From contig NW_025401211.1 in the NCBI RefSeq assembly GCF_011075055.1, forward strand, positions 1 through 64,000: a stretch of DNA of 64,000 nucleotides, written 5' to 3'. Under the pieces are notes generated by a model. It was given only the letters and a program-made list of their open reading frames with translations. It had not been told where the DNA came from and made no database searches. This DNA is from Mangifera indica (lineage: Eukaryota; Streptophyta; Magnoliopsida; Sapindales; Anacardiaceae). This document shows, in pieces, positions 10,991-21,585 of this stretch. A program made the translations under genes and the position numbers. Position 1 is the first letter of the stretch, and each line of letters starts with the position of its first letter.

Positions 10991-12067
10991 TTACAACCAT
11001 CCAGTGTTTTTCACCTGGATTAGTTGATATTTACAACAAACACTAAAGGCATATGAGACATCAATCCTCATACATATTATGTCGTATATGATTGATCCTA
11101 TAGCCAAAGTATATGAGATCCTACTTATCTTATCTCTCTCAGATATATCTTTTGAAAGATATACATAATGGGACATAGGCAGAAATTCTTTGTTGGATTC
11201 TTCTATATTGAATCTAGTCAATATCTTGTCGATGTAAGTGTTTTGACTTACGTCTAGTAGTCTATGCTCTCTATCTTGGTAAATTTTAATCCCAATAATA
11301 TAGGTTGTTTTTTCTAAGTCTTTTGTGGAGAAACACTTGGATAACCAAGCCTTTACCTATTGTAATTTCGGTAAGTTAATTCCAAAATCAAGATTTCATT
11401 AAAATGTAATACTAGAAAAGTAATCATACTTCGACTTACCTTCTTGTATACACACAATTCATCTTCATTTTGGATGAATCTGAACTCATGAATAGTTTCA
11501 TCAAAATGAATAGTCTAGCTTCTTAGAGTCTACTTAAGTTTATAAATGGACTTTTTCCAACTCGCATACTTTATCTACCTGTCTAGTAAGAACGAAACCA
11601 TTGAGTTACACCATATAGACATCAAGAAGATAGTATTGTCATCCATTTGAAAATTTTCATTGTTATAGTATGCAACTATAGCAAGCATAATCCTAACAGA
11701 CTTAAACATATCAATCAATGAAAAGGTTTTATCATTGTCAATGCCATATTTATGAGTGAAACATTTTGCAACCAATCGTGCTTTATAAGCATGCAAGTTA
11801 CCTTTCATGTTAGTTTTCTTTTTGAAAACCCATTTGCATTTTACAAGTTTTACCCTTTCAGATGGATCCACTAAAGTCCATACTTAGTTTTAGTACATAA
11901 AGTTTATTTTAGATTTCATGACACCTAACCATTTTTCAGAATCTGGACTTGAAATAGTCTCATCTAGGTTTTAGGCTCATTATCATTAATGACTAATACG
12001 TCACCGTGCTAAGTTAGGATAAAACCAAATCTCTCTAGCTCGTGATACACTTGTGTAACTACGTAGC
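10991..12067 (-). pseudogene. Copia-1 reverse transcriptase domain, degenerate
   Basis: Minus-strand RT remnant. It starts near 12067 with the linker before RT ('ELERFGFIL'), then 'KCKWVFKKKTNMKGNL', 'YKARLVAKCFTHKYGID' (about 11720-11850), then a poorly preserved middle, and ends with 'SHYVYLSKDISERDKISR' and 'GSIIYDIICMRIDVSYAF' (10991-11221). The catalytic YVDD position near 11410 reads as HFNE, so both Asp residues are lost. Stops and frameshifts are frequent. The upstream part of the polyprotein resumes at 16014 on the far side of gypsy-1. Confidence 0.87.
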
Positions 12068-13011
12068 TGATGTATACGTGACTCCATTGTCATTTTTGGG
12101 TTCCAAGCCATTCTCAAGTCTCCATGCAACCTTTGAAGCCAAGAAGAATAATGTTCTAGCAAATCCCAAGCCAAAGGAAGCATTGCACATTTGGGTATAG
12201 TCTCATTGCATGCACCCAAGGTGTGAATAGTTTACTCTAATTGATCCAAAAGTGTGATTTTGGAAGTCCATCAATAGCCCAAATGTCCAAGCATCATTTT
12301 GAAAAGCCCAAAGAGCCCAAAATTGGTTTTTAGTTACATTGGAACTAAATTAGAATTTGGTTGTTTTAGTTGGGAAACATCATTCTTAAAGTTAAGGAAA
12401 AAACAACTAACTTTTGTCTTTAGTTAATTACAATGTATGGGCTTGGTTTAGAATGAATAGCTTAGCTTAACTCATGCCATTTTAGTTGACTTTTATGGGA
12501 AATATTGTATCATTGCCATCCATGCTCCTACATAAAGGGGCGGATCTTCATTTGTAATAGGTTTGTTAGTATTTGAATGAAAATTTGAAGAAAAGCTTTG
12601 TTGGCTTTTATCTCATTTCCTTTATCCAATCATTCTTGGTGGAAGACCCCAAGGTTGGTGGAACTTTCCTTTATGCCTTGGTTACATTTTATGTTTCCCT
12701 TGAAATCTAAAGTGAAGACTTGAATGTGTGTTGTATGCCTCGAATTACTGTTCACAGTGTGTGTTTTTGCAATTTCCAGTTTTTACCAGCAAACTTTGAA
12801 GCTAGTTTTGAATGCCTTCTTGATGGAGTTGTGATTGACATTATATGCCGTTAGAAAGTTTTTTGAATGCTTTTTCCAATGATATATAATTTGCAAGATT
12901 TGGAGGTCATTTGATTGGTTAAAATTGAGTGATAAATTGCTACTATGCCAAATAAATAGTAACTTCCAGAATTGAGTTTGTGTGTTGTTGCATTGTCTTG
13001 ATGGAAATGCA
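12068..13011 (+). repeat. Gypsy-1 5' LTR
   Basis: Starts TGATGTATACG and ends GAAATGCA, so TG...CA. It matches 15023-16013 and, in reverse, 1-154 plus 6049-6739. It is followed 5 bp later by the primer site. Confidence 0.88.
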
Positions 13012-13016
13012 CGATT

Positions 13017-13028
13017 TGGTATCAAAGC
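13017..13028 (+). promoter_or_regulatory. Gypsy-1 primer binding site
   Basis: TGGTATCAAAGC, one mismatch from the initiator-tRNA-Met-complementary site TGGTATCAGAGC, five bases after the 5' LTR end. Confidence 0.85.
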
Positions 13029-13279
13029 CTAGGTTGTTTTTATGATTTGTTAATTGTAATCTTTTTCTCAGAGTTACTGTTCATGGCGAAATTCACTGTT
13101 CACTATAAAGTTACTGTTCACAGAACCTTAATTTGCCTAAAACACAAACCTTCCTTAAGCTAAACACTTACCAATTCTCCCCCCAACCCTTGAACACTTA
13201 TAACCATTAGCCTTCCACTAGCCATCACCAAAAATGTCCTATAAAAGAACTTTATCCTCATCCTTTGGAATTTGCCCAC

Positions 13280-14587
13280 ATGGCCCTAAAAGAAGAGGTC
13301 AAAGGAGAACTTAAGGCCATTAGGGGCCAAATGAATCAAATGATGCAAATGATGAGAAACTTGACCCTCACTCAAAGCCGAGCACCTTTATCATAACCCC
13401 AAACTTTAACACAAAGCCAAATACCCCCTCCTCCACCTCACCCAACCTAACTATATCACCCAAGAAGACATATTAGACCTTCCCCTCTTTCTAGGGAGGA
13501 ATTGATAATTCATGATGACTCAAGTGAGGAAGAACAAGAAAGGGCACCTAGGAGAAATAAGGATGATGATAGCGGATTGAAAATTGAAATTCCAAAATTT
13601 AAGGGTAGTATGGATCCGAATGATTTTGTTGATTGGTTACATGCTATAGAGAGAGTTTTTGAATATAAGGGTTATTCAGATGAGAAGAAATGTAAGCTTG
13701 CCATCTTGAAATTCAAGGATTATGTATCCTTGTGGTGGGAAAATCTCAAGAAGCAAAGGGAAAGGGACAGTAAAGAGAGAGTGAGATCTTAGGAGAAACT
13801 AAAGAAGCTTTTGAAGAGAAGATTCATCCCGTACAACCATAAACAAGATCTTTACCTCAAGCTACACACCCTTAAGCAAGAAAGTGATGGAGTAGAGCAT
13901 TACATAAAGGAGTTTGAGAAGCTATTAATAAGGAGTGGGCTATCAGAAGTAAAAGAGCAAACCATTGCAAGATTTATTAAAGGATTGAATCAAGACATTG
14001 CTCATATGGTAGAGTTGCAACCGTATTGCACTTTTAAAGATGTGTGTAAGTTGGTTATTCAAGTGGAGAAGCAAAAGAAGGCTATGAAGCCTATGGTTTC
14101 CAAGTCATTCTCCAAAGGGATATTATTTAACAAAAGCATATCTTTTACCAAGGGAACTACCTTCTATAAAGGTTCCCTATCCTACACAAATGTTGTTGAT
14201 TCTTCTTCCAAGGAGAAAGGGAGGGAAAAAATGATGGAACTAACTAAGGATAAGCTTAATATGGTAAAGACCAACCTCTCCAACAAAAAGTGCTTTAAAT
14301 GCCAAGGCTATAGACACTTCCAAGCTGAATGCCCTAATAGGAGAGTTTTATCCTTGATGGAGATACAAGCAATTGAAGAGTCTCTTCAAGAAGAAGAAGA
14401 AAGTGAAGTTTCCAGCCATGAAAGTGATGAAGCCAACAAGGAAGAAGAAGAAATTCTACAAGGAGCTAATAAAGAAAAGTTGCTAGTTATTAGGAGAGCT
14501 TTGCATGCCAAGTCTCTTCCTCATGAAGACAAAGACTCCACATTTTTCAATCAAAGTGTACCATTAGAGGTAAAGTGTGTTATTTAA
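13280..14587 (+). pseudogene. Gypsy-1 gag with CCHC zinc knuckle, degenerate
   Basis: Capsid/nucleocapsid precursor that would package element RNA. The likely start is ATG near 13280 ('MALKEEVKGELKAIRGQ'). The retrotransposon gag domain spans 13590-14080 ('IEIPKFKGSMDPNDFVDWL', 'ERVFEYKGYSDEKK', 'IARFIKGLNQDIAHMVEL'). The zinc knuckle CxxCxxxxHxxxxC is 'CFKCQGYRHFQAEC' at about 14289-14330, followed by an acidic tail rich in Glu. In-frame stops lie near 13393 and at 13790-13792. The frame ends at 14587 with a one-base shift into the protease. Confidence 0.88.
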
Positions 14588-15022
14588 TTATTGATAGTCG
14601 GAGTTGTGCAAATGTGGTCTCATCCACCTTAGTAGACAAACTTGGGTTATCCACCATGTCACACCCTCAACCATACAAACTACAATGGTTGAGTAATAGA
14701 ACTAGCCTACAAGTTGCAAGGCAAGTGCTTATTTCCTTCTACATTGACAATCATTATAATGATAAGATTTTGTGTGATGTCACTTGTTATTGGGAAGACC
14801 TTGGCAATTTGATAAGGAAGTGAAGCATGATGGCAAGAAGAATACTTACTCCTTTAAATTCAATGGCAAGACTATCACTTTAACTCCTCTAAGTCCACAA
14901 CAAGTTCATAAAGTTATTAAGGGAAAAGAAGTCGAGAAAGAGGGCTTGTTTATGAATGGTCAGCAAGTGGAGGATAACCACCTTGAGGATTTGAGGGCAA
15001 ATCCTTTTCAAATCGAGGAGGA
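14575..15022 (+). pseudogene. Gypsy-1 protease remnant fused to the polyprotein tail
   Basis: An aspartic-protease start 'LIIDSRSCANVVSS' (the usual DSG is DSR, so the active site is altered) leads to 'WEDLGNL' and, in the next frame, 'LLGRPWQFDKEVKHDGKKN', the post-protease segment of this family. Then, near 14960-14980, the text jumps to 'EDNHLEDLRANPFQ', which is the extreme C-terminal tail (the same tail follows integrase in gypsy-2 at 19541-19581). RT, RNase H and integrase are missing, removed by an internal deletion. Confidence 0.82.
15015..15022 (+). promoter_or_regulatory. Gypsy-1 polypurine tract
   Basis: GAGGAGGA directly abuts the 3' LTR start TGATG. Gypsy-2 has GGGGGGGA at the equivalent place. 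Confidence 0.8.
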
Positions 15023-16013
15023 TGATGTATACGTGACTCCATTGTCATTTTTAGGTTCCAAGCCATCCTCAAGTCTCCATGCAGCCTTTGAAGCCAAGAA
15101 GAATAATGTTCTAGAAAATCCCAAGCCAAAGGAAACATTGCACATTCAGTTTTGGCCCAAAACCACTTTTGAGTATAGTCTCATTGCATGCACCCAAGGT
15201 CTAAGTGAATAGCTTTTTGGCTTTAATTGATCCAAAAGTGTGACTTTGGAAGTCCATCAATGGCCCAAACGTCCAAGCATCATTTTGAGAAGCCCAAAGA
15301 GCCCAAAATTGGTTTTTAGTTACATTGAAACTAAATTAGAATTTGGTTGTTTTAGTTGGGAAATATCATTCCTAAAGTTAAGGAAAAAACAACTCACTTG
15401 TGTCTTTAGTTAATTACTATGTATAGGCTTGGTTTAGAATGAATGGCTTAGCTTAATTCATGTCATTTTAGTTTACATTTGTGGGAAATATTGCATCATT
15501 GCCATCCATGCCTCCTAAATAAAGGGGTGGATCTTTATTTGTAATAGGTTTTTGCATTTTTGAATGAAAATTTGAAGAAAGCTTTGTTGGCTTTTATCCC
15601 ATTTCCTTTATCCAATCATTCTTGGTGGAAGATTGGTGGTGGAAGACCCCAAGGTTGATGGAACTTTCCTTTATGCCTTGGTTAATTTTCTTGTTACCCT
15701 TGAAATCCAAAGTGTGAAGACTTGAATGTGTGTTGTATGCCTCGAGTTATTGTTCACAGTTTGTGATTTTGCCATTTTCTAGTTTTTGCTAGCAAACTTT
15801 GAAGTTAGTTTTGAATGCCTTGTTGATTGAGTTGTGGTTGACATTATATATCGTTAGAAAGCTCTTTGAATGCTTTTTCCAATGATATATAATTTGCATG
15901 ATTTGAAGGTCATTTTTTTGGCTAAAATTAAAGACAAATTGTTGTTATGCTAAATGAATTGTAACTTCTAAAATTGACTTTGTGTGTTGTTGCATTGTCT
16001 TGATGGAAATGCA
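15023..16013 (+). repeat. Gypsy-1 3' LTR
   Basis: Starts TGATGTATACG, ends GAAATGCA. It carries an extra small direct duplication of 'TTGGTGG' type near 15625-15645 relative to the 5' LTR. Its last about 195 bp (from 15819) are part of a tandem duplication and occur again at 16391-16585. Confidence 0.88.
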
Positions 16014-16390
16014 CTTGTAGCTCTTGTGTGCACTAGATTTGTTCTTCCTAAAGTGGAGGAACTTCCTTATCATGGTCAACTATCTATGATGGCACATCAT
16101 CCTGTCTAACATTTATGGTATCTTCATATATAAGAACTTTATTGAGTTTCCCCATCCTCTCATTGGTTCTCTTAAGAATAAATTCTTTCTCAAGGAACAT
16201 ATTGGTATGAGCAACAAAGACCTTTTGCTCCTCTGGTGGTAGAGGCAGTATCTCTTAGTGATTTTTGGGTAACCCATAAAGACACTTTTTAGACTTAATG
16301 CTTAGCTTGATTGGGATCCAAATTCTAAACATAAGCTTCACAGCCCTAAATCGTCAAGTAACCTAGATTGTGCTTTTGCCCAGTCCATAA
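15819..16390. repeat. 572-bp tandem duplication, copy 1
   Basis: It covers the end of the gypsy-1 3' LTR and the adjoining copia-1 integrase end, and is repeated at 16391-16962. Both junctions carry CTTGT (15819, 16391 and 16963), which suggests a microhomology-mediated duplication. It must postdate the gypsy-1 insertion, because it spans the insertion boundary. Confidence 0.93.
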
Positions 16391-17245
16391 CTTGTTGATT
16401 GAGTTGTGGTTGACATTATATATCATTAAAAAGCTTTTTGAATGCTTTTTCCAATGATATATAATTTGCATGATTTGAAGGTCATTTGTTTGGTTAAAAT
16501 TAAAGACAAATTGTTGTTATGCTAAATGAATAGTAACTTATAGAATTGAGTTTGTGTGTTATTGCATTGTTTTGATGGAAATGCACTTGTAGCTCTTGTG
16601 TACACTAGATTTGTTCCTCCTAAAGTGGAGGAACTTCCTTATCATGGTTGACTATTTGTGATAGCACATCATCCTATCTAACATTTATGGTATCTTCATA
16701 TATAAGAACTTCATTGAGTTCCCCTATCCTCCCATTGGTTCTCTTAAGAATAAATTCTTTCTCAAGGAACACATTGGTATGAGCAACAAAGACCTTTTGC
16801 TCTTCTGATGGTAGAGGCAGTATCTCTTAGTAACTTTTGGGTAACCCATAAAGACACTTTTTAGACTTAATGCTTAGCTTGATTGGGATCCAATTTCTAA
16901 ACATAAGCTTCACAACCCTAAATCCTCAAATAACCTAGATTGTGCTTTTGCCCAGTCCATAACTTGTATGGAGTTTTATCTATAAATTTAGATGGGACAC
17001 AGTTCAATGTGAAGGCAACAGTTTTTGGGGCATGATCCCAAAAAAACATGGGTAGATCGGTGAAACTTATCATAGACCGGACCATTTCTATCGAGGTTCT
17101 ATTCCTCCATTCAAATACACCATTACACTATAAAGTACTAGAAGAAGTAAATTGAGATATTATTCATATTCTTTTAGATATTTTATGAATTCAGCACTCA
17201 GATATTTACCCCCTCGATCACTTTAGAGGATTTTAATTTTTTTCC
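16014..17245 (-). pseudogene. Copia-1 integrase C-terminal half, degenerate and partly duplicated
   Basis: On the minus strand from 17245: 'GKKIKIL', then 'SDRGGKYLSAEF' (second catalytic Asp of the DDE integrase), 'CNGVFEWRNRTS' (the usual E of 'ERRNRT' is kept), 'MVRSMISFTDLP', 'FFWDHAPKTVAF', 'TPYKLWTGQKHNLGYLRIW'. Downstream is the integrase tail ('EFILKRTN', 'EDTINVRQDD'). It occurs twice, because 16014-16390 is duplicated at 16586-16962. Integrase inserts the cDNA into the host chromosome. Stops are present, for example before 'SDRGG'. It is separated from its N-terminal part at 22277 by the 17246-22276 insertion. Confidence 0.87.
16391..16962. repeat. 572-bp tandem duplication, copy 2
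   Basis: Second copy of 15819-16390 at an exact 572-bp offset with scattered substitutions. It contains a 195-bp orphan LTR end (16391-16585). Confidence 0.93.
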
Positions 17246-18396
17246 TGTAACCTCTTCTAACCAATAGGTGTGTTATAGAAAAATGACAAGAGTTCCCCTA
17301 TTTTAAAGGGTCTGAGGAATTTTTTATTATGTCTTGTAACACTCCTAATTAGCAATTTACATAAGCTAGTCCTACCAACTGATTGGATTTTCATCAACTC
17401 AATCACAATTAATGGAATAAATAAATCATAGTTACCATCAAAAAAATTGTCACCCACAGGAACCTTATAACTAATTCCAACAATTAACACAATATATATA
17501 TATATATATATATGTATGTATTCTCATGAGGACACCAATATCTATATCAAGTATATATATATATATGTATATATTCACATATACATCTAAAACATATAAA
17601 TTAACAAAAATATGGTGTCTTCCTCCCTCAGCCTCATGTCTCACTAGTGCTCCTTGGGAACCTCTACTGCAACTTTTTACCTGTAAAAATATTAAATTAA
17701 ACAGAGTGAGCGACCATGGCTCAGTAAAAAAATCATACTAAATACTTAAAGCATTTTATACCAGTACTAATCTCTTTCATACTCAGCATATTTGGGCTAG
17801 TCACATACAAGATAATTTACACGGAACACGCATTAACCACATATCATATCTCTTTTTATCACTATGCAAATATGATTCACATGTTATGATGTATGCAAGT
17901 ATGAGTGTCATGACTTTTATGTTCAGATTCTTCTTCACTTGTCTTAAATCTTCTTTGATTGTACATCTTTCTTAACTTTTTGTTAGCCATATAGGTTTGC
18001 ATGTATGATTCTAATACAAATGACTTTCATAAAACATTTGCTAATTCTTTTTTTTTTTTTGTTTATCAAATATTTTTATTGACCAGTCTAAACTACATAT
18101 GACAGTACATGCAGTCACCATACGAGGTACAATCCTCTCTTATATGCATATTACTTTTTTTCTTTGTTGTCCAGTAGTATAGATGATATCTTTCTTTGCT
18201 ATCCATACAGTACAACCAATATCTTTATTTGTTATCCACACAGTATAGCTCGCATGTAAGGATTTTAAGCATGTTTCCTGTTTTCCTATATCATATGAGT
18301 TATTATAAAACCAAAAAACACTTGTTTTCCATTTTCTAAAAACATGCATAACTTAGAAAATGTTTTTCCCCTTTCTTTATTTTTCTGAAAACATGC
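17246..18396 (-). other. Non-coding part of the 17246-22276 element
   Basis: No coding sequence supported. It contains two TA-rich microsatellites (17492-17513 and 17551-17575), a segment with 'ACCATGGCTCAG' near 17713, and a T-run at about 18050. The chance minus ORF at 17257-17490 has no recognisable similarity. Confidence 0.6.
17492..17575. repeat. (AT)n microsatellites
   Basis: Two uninterrupted AT runs, 17492-17513 and 17551-17575, separated by about 38 bp of mixed sequence. Confidence 0.9.
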
Positions 18397-18401
18397 ATAT
18401 G
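18397..18401. repeat. Gypsy-2 target-site duplication, left
   Basis: ATATG, repeated at 20579-20583 just after the 3' LTR. Confidence 0.85.
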
Positions 18402-18441
18402 TGATGTACTTTCGGCCACTTCTCCAACTCTAGCTTCCAAG
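18402..18441 (+). repeat. Gypsy-2 5' LTR stub
   Basis: Forty bases matching the start of the 3' LTR at 19593-19632 with about 5 mismatches, up to 'CTTCCAAG'. Coding sequence follows at once. Confidence 0.85.
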
Positions 18442-19592
18442 ATGGTTTCCTCTTCAAAGGAACCAAATTATGCATCCCTAAAGGTTCTTTTAGAGAGCTT
18501 CTCATTAGGGAGACACGTGGTGGTGGGTTGACAGGTCATTTTGGCATAAATAAAACCTTGGAGATGCTTAAAGAACATTTCTATTGGCCTAAAATGGTTG
18601 GTGACGTCTAAGACATTGTAGCGAGGTGTGGCACTTGTCAAAGGTCTAAATCTCATTTCAAAGTTGGTCCTTACATGCCTTTGTCGGCTCCAGAATAGCC
18701 TTGGGAAGATCTTAGCATGGATTTTGTGGTAGCTCTTCCTAGAACTCAAAAAGGAAAGGATGCAATAATGGTAGTGGTTGATAGGTTTTCCAAAATGGCT
18801 CACTTTTTACCATGCACCAAGACTGAAGATGTAAGCAAAGTGGCTGACTTATTCTTCAAAGAAGTGGTGAGACTTCATGGAATCCCTAAAACTATAGTTT
18901 CAGATAAGGATACCAAATTCTTAAGCCTTTTTTAGAGGACTTTGTGGAGTAAATTGGGCACTAAACTCATGTTTAGCACCTCCTATCACTTACAAATGGA
19001 TAGCCAAACTGAAGCAACCAATAGAACCTTGGGAGCCATTTTGAGAACCATAGTCAACAAACACTTGAGAGATTAGGATTTGAAGCTTGCCCAAGCTGAA
19101 TTTGCATACAATAAGAGTCTAAGCATTACAACCGGCTACTCTCCATTTGAGGTAGTGTATGGTCTCAATCCTTTAACTCCTTTGGATCTAACTTCTTTGC
19201 CTCTTGATGCGTAAGTTCATAAAGAAGCCAAGCAAAAGTTGTAGCCATGAAGAAACTCCATGAATCCATCAAATTTTAGATCATGAAGACCAATGAAGCT
19301 CACAAGAAGAAGGTCAATAAGCATAGAAAGCCATCCATTTTCAAACCTGGTGACTTGGTTAGGTGTATTTGAGAAAAGAGAGATTTCCAAGCAAGAGGAG
19401 GAGTAAGCTAGCTCCAAGGGCTGATGGACCATTTGAAGTGCTTGAGAGGGTGAATGACAATGCATACAAGGTGAATCTTCCAGATGAAATAGGAGGAGTC
19501 TCGGCCACCTTCAACATTGGAGATCTTTCACCATACATAGAGAATAACCACCTTGAGGACTTAAGGGCAAGTCTTTCCTAACTCGGGGGGGA
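18442..19592 (+). pseudogene. Gypsy-2 integrase (zinc finger, DDE core, GPF/Y tail), degenerate
   Basis: Plus-strand integrase. The HHCC zinc-binding part has 'GHFGINKT' and 'CGTCQRSK' (18535-18655). The DDE core starts at about 18715 ('[15 protein letters not shown]', '[12 protein letters not shown]'), with the second Asp in 'VSDKDTKF' (about 18898) and the Glu in 'QTEATNRTLG' (about 19003). The C-terminal GPF/Y domain is 'RADGPFEVLERVND' (19420-19460), then 'LSPYIENNHLEDLRA'. In-frame stops occur near 18610, 18697, 18933, 19072 and 19212, and a frame change separates the core from the tail at 19363. The polypurine tract GGGGGGGA (19585-19592) touches the 3' LTR. Confidence 0.92.
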
Positions 19593-20578
19593 TGATGTAT
19601 GTTCGTCCACTTCTCTAACTGTAGCTTCCAAGTCTATATCAAATCTCCATTTGGCTTAAGCCACTATTGAGAATGAAGAATTAGCTTTATACAAGCCCAA
19701 AGATTCATTGCCTTTTCCACCTTGGCCCACCTTTGCTTATAGGTGCAATGCTATTACTTGGATCTAAAACTCTCATGATCAAATAGGTTTTAAAGATCCA
19801 AGAAGTCCTCCTTTGAAGCCCAAGTGAAGTTACAACCATCCATCACTCCATTTTGAGGCCCAAAAACGTGCTCAAAGTCCAATTGGGAGAGTTAGACGAA
19901 ATTAGATGAAAGGAAAGCTTTGGTGGAGACAAGAGCCCACTTTTTATGGAATAATAGTGACATTTTGTCTTATTGCATTTATTTAGAGTATGGCATGGCT
20001 TATTTTGTGTGGTTTAGAGTGAATTAAGGGCTAGAGTGAATTATTTTATTAAAAACCTATGTACACATATTTTGCCGCCACTTACTCCTTATATAAAGTG
20101 GCCTTGCTTTGTAAAAATGGGTTTTTTTTTCTTTTGAATGAAAATTTGAAGAAGCTTTGTTGGCTCTTTTTCTCATTTCCTTTATCCAATCATTCTTGGT
20201 GGAAGATTGGTGGTGAAAGACCCCAAAGTTGGTGGAACTTTCCTTTATGCCTTGGTTACATTTTATTTTTCCTTAGAAATCCAAATTAGAGTGTGAATGT
20301 GTGTTTATTTTGATTATGGCAGAGAGTTGCAGCATAATTACCATTTCTGCCACTGTATTCTACTTGTAACTTGATTGCCTTACTCTACACCAATTGTGTA
20401 CGTCCATAGCTTGAAAGAAATTTCATTGTGTTATGATTATGATGAAATGAATTCGGTTGAATTTGGAGTTGATTTGGTTGGTTAAACTGCAAGAATAAAA
20501 ACTGCTCAAACCACATGAATAGTGAAAATAGTTTTTGATTTTTGGTTTCTTATTGCATGTTTGGATGAATATACACCA
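19593..20578 (+). repeat. Gypsy-2 3' LTR
   Basis: 986 bp, TGATGTATG...ACACCA. The segment around 20150-20270 ('TTGGCTCTTTTTCTCATTTC', 'GGTGGAAC') is clearly homologous to the gypsy-1 LTR. Length agrees with gypsy-1 (944 and 991 bp). Confidence 0.88.
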
Positions 20579-20583
20579 ATATG
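20579..20583. repeat. Gypsy-2 target-site duplication, right
   Basis: ATATG, matching 18397-18401. Confidence 0.85.
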
Positions 20584-20971
20584 CTATGATTTCTCGTGTA
20601 TACATATATGAAATATGCATATTCATTGCTTTTTTCTCACTCTTTGCACTCCTTATCAAGTATTATATTATTTTCTCGTGCATTTATATATATCTCATGA
20701 ATCAAATTAATTTCAAAATATACAATATAGGTTTAATATAAGGGTTATTATACATATCATGCACATAATTAAACACAAATTAACCTACAACACATAAAAT
20801 GACACTTTTACCCTTATGGCTAAAAATTACATACCTACTCTTAGTGCAAATTCTTCCATCAATTCATCATTTCTCACATACTCAATACACAAAATCAACT
20901 AAGCTAACCGTAGGAATAAGAAATGTCTGATATACCCTTATGGCCAAAAATTACATCATAAGTCTTAATGA
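20584..20971 (-). other. Non-coding part of the 17246-22276 element between gypsy-2 and the MITE
   Basis: AT-rich, no coding sequence. Two imperfect copies of 'TTATGGCTAAAAATTACAT' (about 20814 and 20938) lie about 124 bp apart. Confidence 0.6.
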
Positions 20972-20980
20972 ATTTCTTTA
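20972..20980. repeat. MITE target-site duplication, left (9 bp)
   Basis: ATTTCTTTA, repeated exactly at 21577-21585. Nine-base duplications are the hallmark of Mutator-like (MULE) insertions. Confidence 0.93.
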
Positions 20981-21576
20981 GGCCAAAGGACTATTTCCCA
21001 CCCAAAGTATGCGGTTTTCTCAAGTTTTCTCCTGTTAACTTTGAAAATCTCATTTACCTATCCATGGGCTGTTAAAATTAACGAAACTCTAACCCTTGAA
21101 AAATTTATCTCATTTTCCCCTCTAAAATTTTAAAAACTAACAATCTTTCCCGACACAATCTCCTTTTAGAGAATTGTCTTGGGCACAGTCGTCGACGAGG
21201 ATGAGTTGTCTTCGTCGACGATCATGCCCAACACAACCGCTGGAAAGAGGCAGCGTTAGAGAGGAAAAGGTGTCGCTTGGAGGTCGTTAGAGAGAAAGAA
21301 ACGTTGTCGAAAAACTAACTCTGAAAAATTAAAAACGCTAGGGGGAAAATACTATTTTTTAAAACTTGGGTTGGGGGAAATTGTTAGTTTTTAGGGTTTA
21401 GGGGGGAAAATAAAATCAAATTTAAGTTTATTTTTAATAATGCAGACAAAATGATGATTTTACCCTTGAAACCATTAATTTTAACTGGCCACGGGGTGGG
21501 TAAATGGGATTTTCAAACTTAACGGAGTGAAACTTAAGAAAACAGCATACCTTGGGTGGGAAATAGTCCTTTGGCC
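20981..21576. mobile_element. Mutator-like MITE (596 bp)
   Basis: Long terminal inverted repeats of about 100 bp begin GGCCAAAGGACTATTTCCCA on both ends, with a few mismatches (for example AAAGTATGCGG against AAGGTATGCTG). A perfect 9-bp TSD flanks it. There is no transposase, so it is a non-autonomous element moved by a MULE elsewhere. The centre (about 21160-21320) is more GC-rich than its surroundings and has two copies of the self-complementary TCGTCGACGA. Confidence 0.92.
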
Positions 21577-21585
21577 ATTTCTTTA
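21577..21585. repeat. MITE target-site duplication, right (9 bp)
   Basis: ATTTCTTTA, identical to 20972-20980. Confidence 0.93.

Larger units (their letters stand above)
12068..16013 (+). mobile_element. Gypsy-1: Ty3/gypsy internal-deletion derivative nested in copia-1
   Basis: Two LTRs (12068-13011 and 15023-16013), primer site, gag, a protease remnant and a polypurine tract, but no RT, RNase H or integrase core. The internal region is only about 2.0 kb. The copia-1 polyprotein is interrupted between its integrase end and RT. No clean 5-bp TSD is seen: GTAGC lies just before the 5' LTR and again 3 bp after the 3' LTR end. The LTRs differ by indels (944 against 991 bp) and many substitutions, so the insertion is old. 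Confidence 0.88.
18402..20578 (+). mobile_element. Gypsy-2: internally deleted Ty3/gypsy element with intact ends
   Basis: The element starts with the first 40 bp of its 5' LTR (18402-18441, matching 19593-19632), joins directly to the integrase zinc-finger region, and ends in a full 3' LTR. The outer borders carry a perfect ATATG TSD. Most of the 5' LTR, the leader, gag, protease, RT and RNase H are therefore gone by deletion after insertion. It belongs to the same family as gypsy-1 (shared 'NNHLEDLRA' tail and LTR segments) but to a diverged subfamily. Confidence 0.88.

Noticed and set aside
12001..12219. Minus ORF at the start of the gypsy-1 LTR, and its twin at 14950-15138.
   Set aside because: LTR sequence read backwards. 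The pair exists only because the LTR is duplicated.
12063..16021. GTAGC as a target-site duplication of gypsy-1.
   Set aside because: The right-hand copy is 3 bp away from the LTR end, so it is not a proper flanking duplication. It may be chance or later change.
17257..17490. Minus ORF next to the copia integrase fragment, as possible integrase sequence.
   Set aside because: Copia homology stops at the TGTAAC border (17246). The ORF lies beyond it in the inserted element and matches nothing I know.
18468..18803. Minus-strand ORF of 111 codons.
   Set aside because: Antisense shadow of the gypsy-2 integrase.
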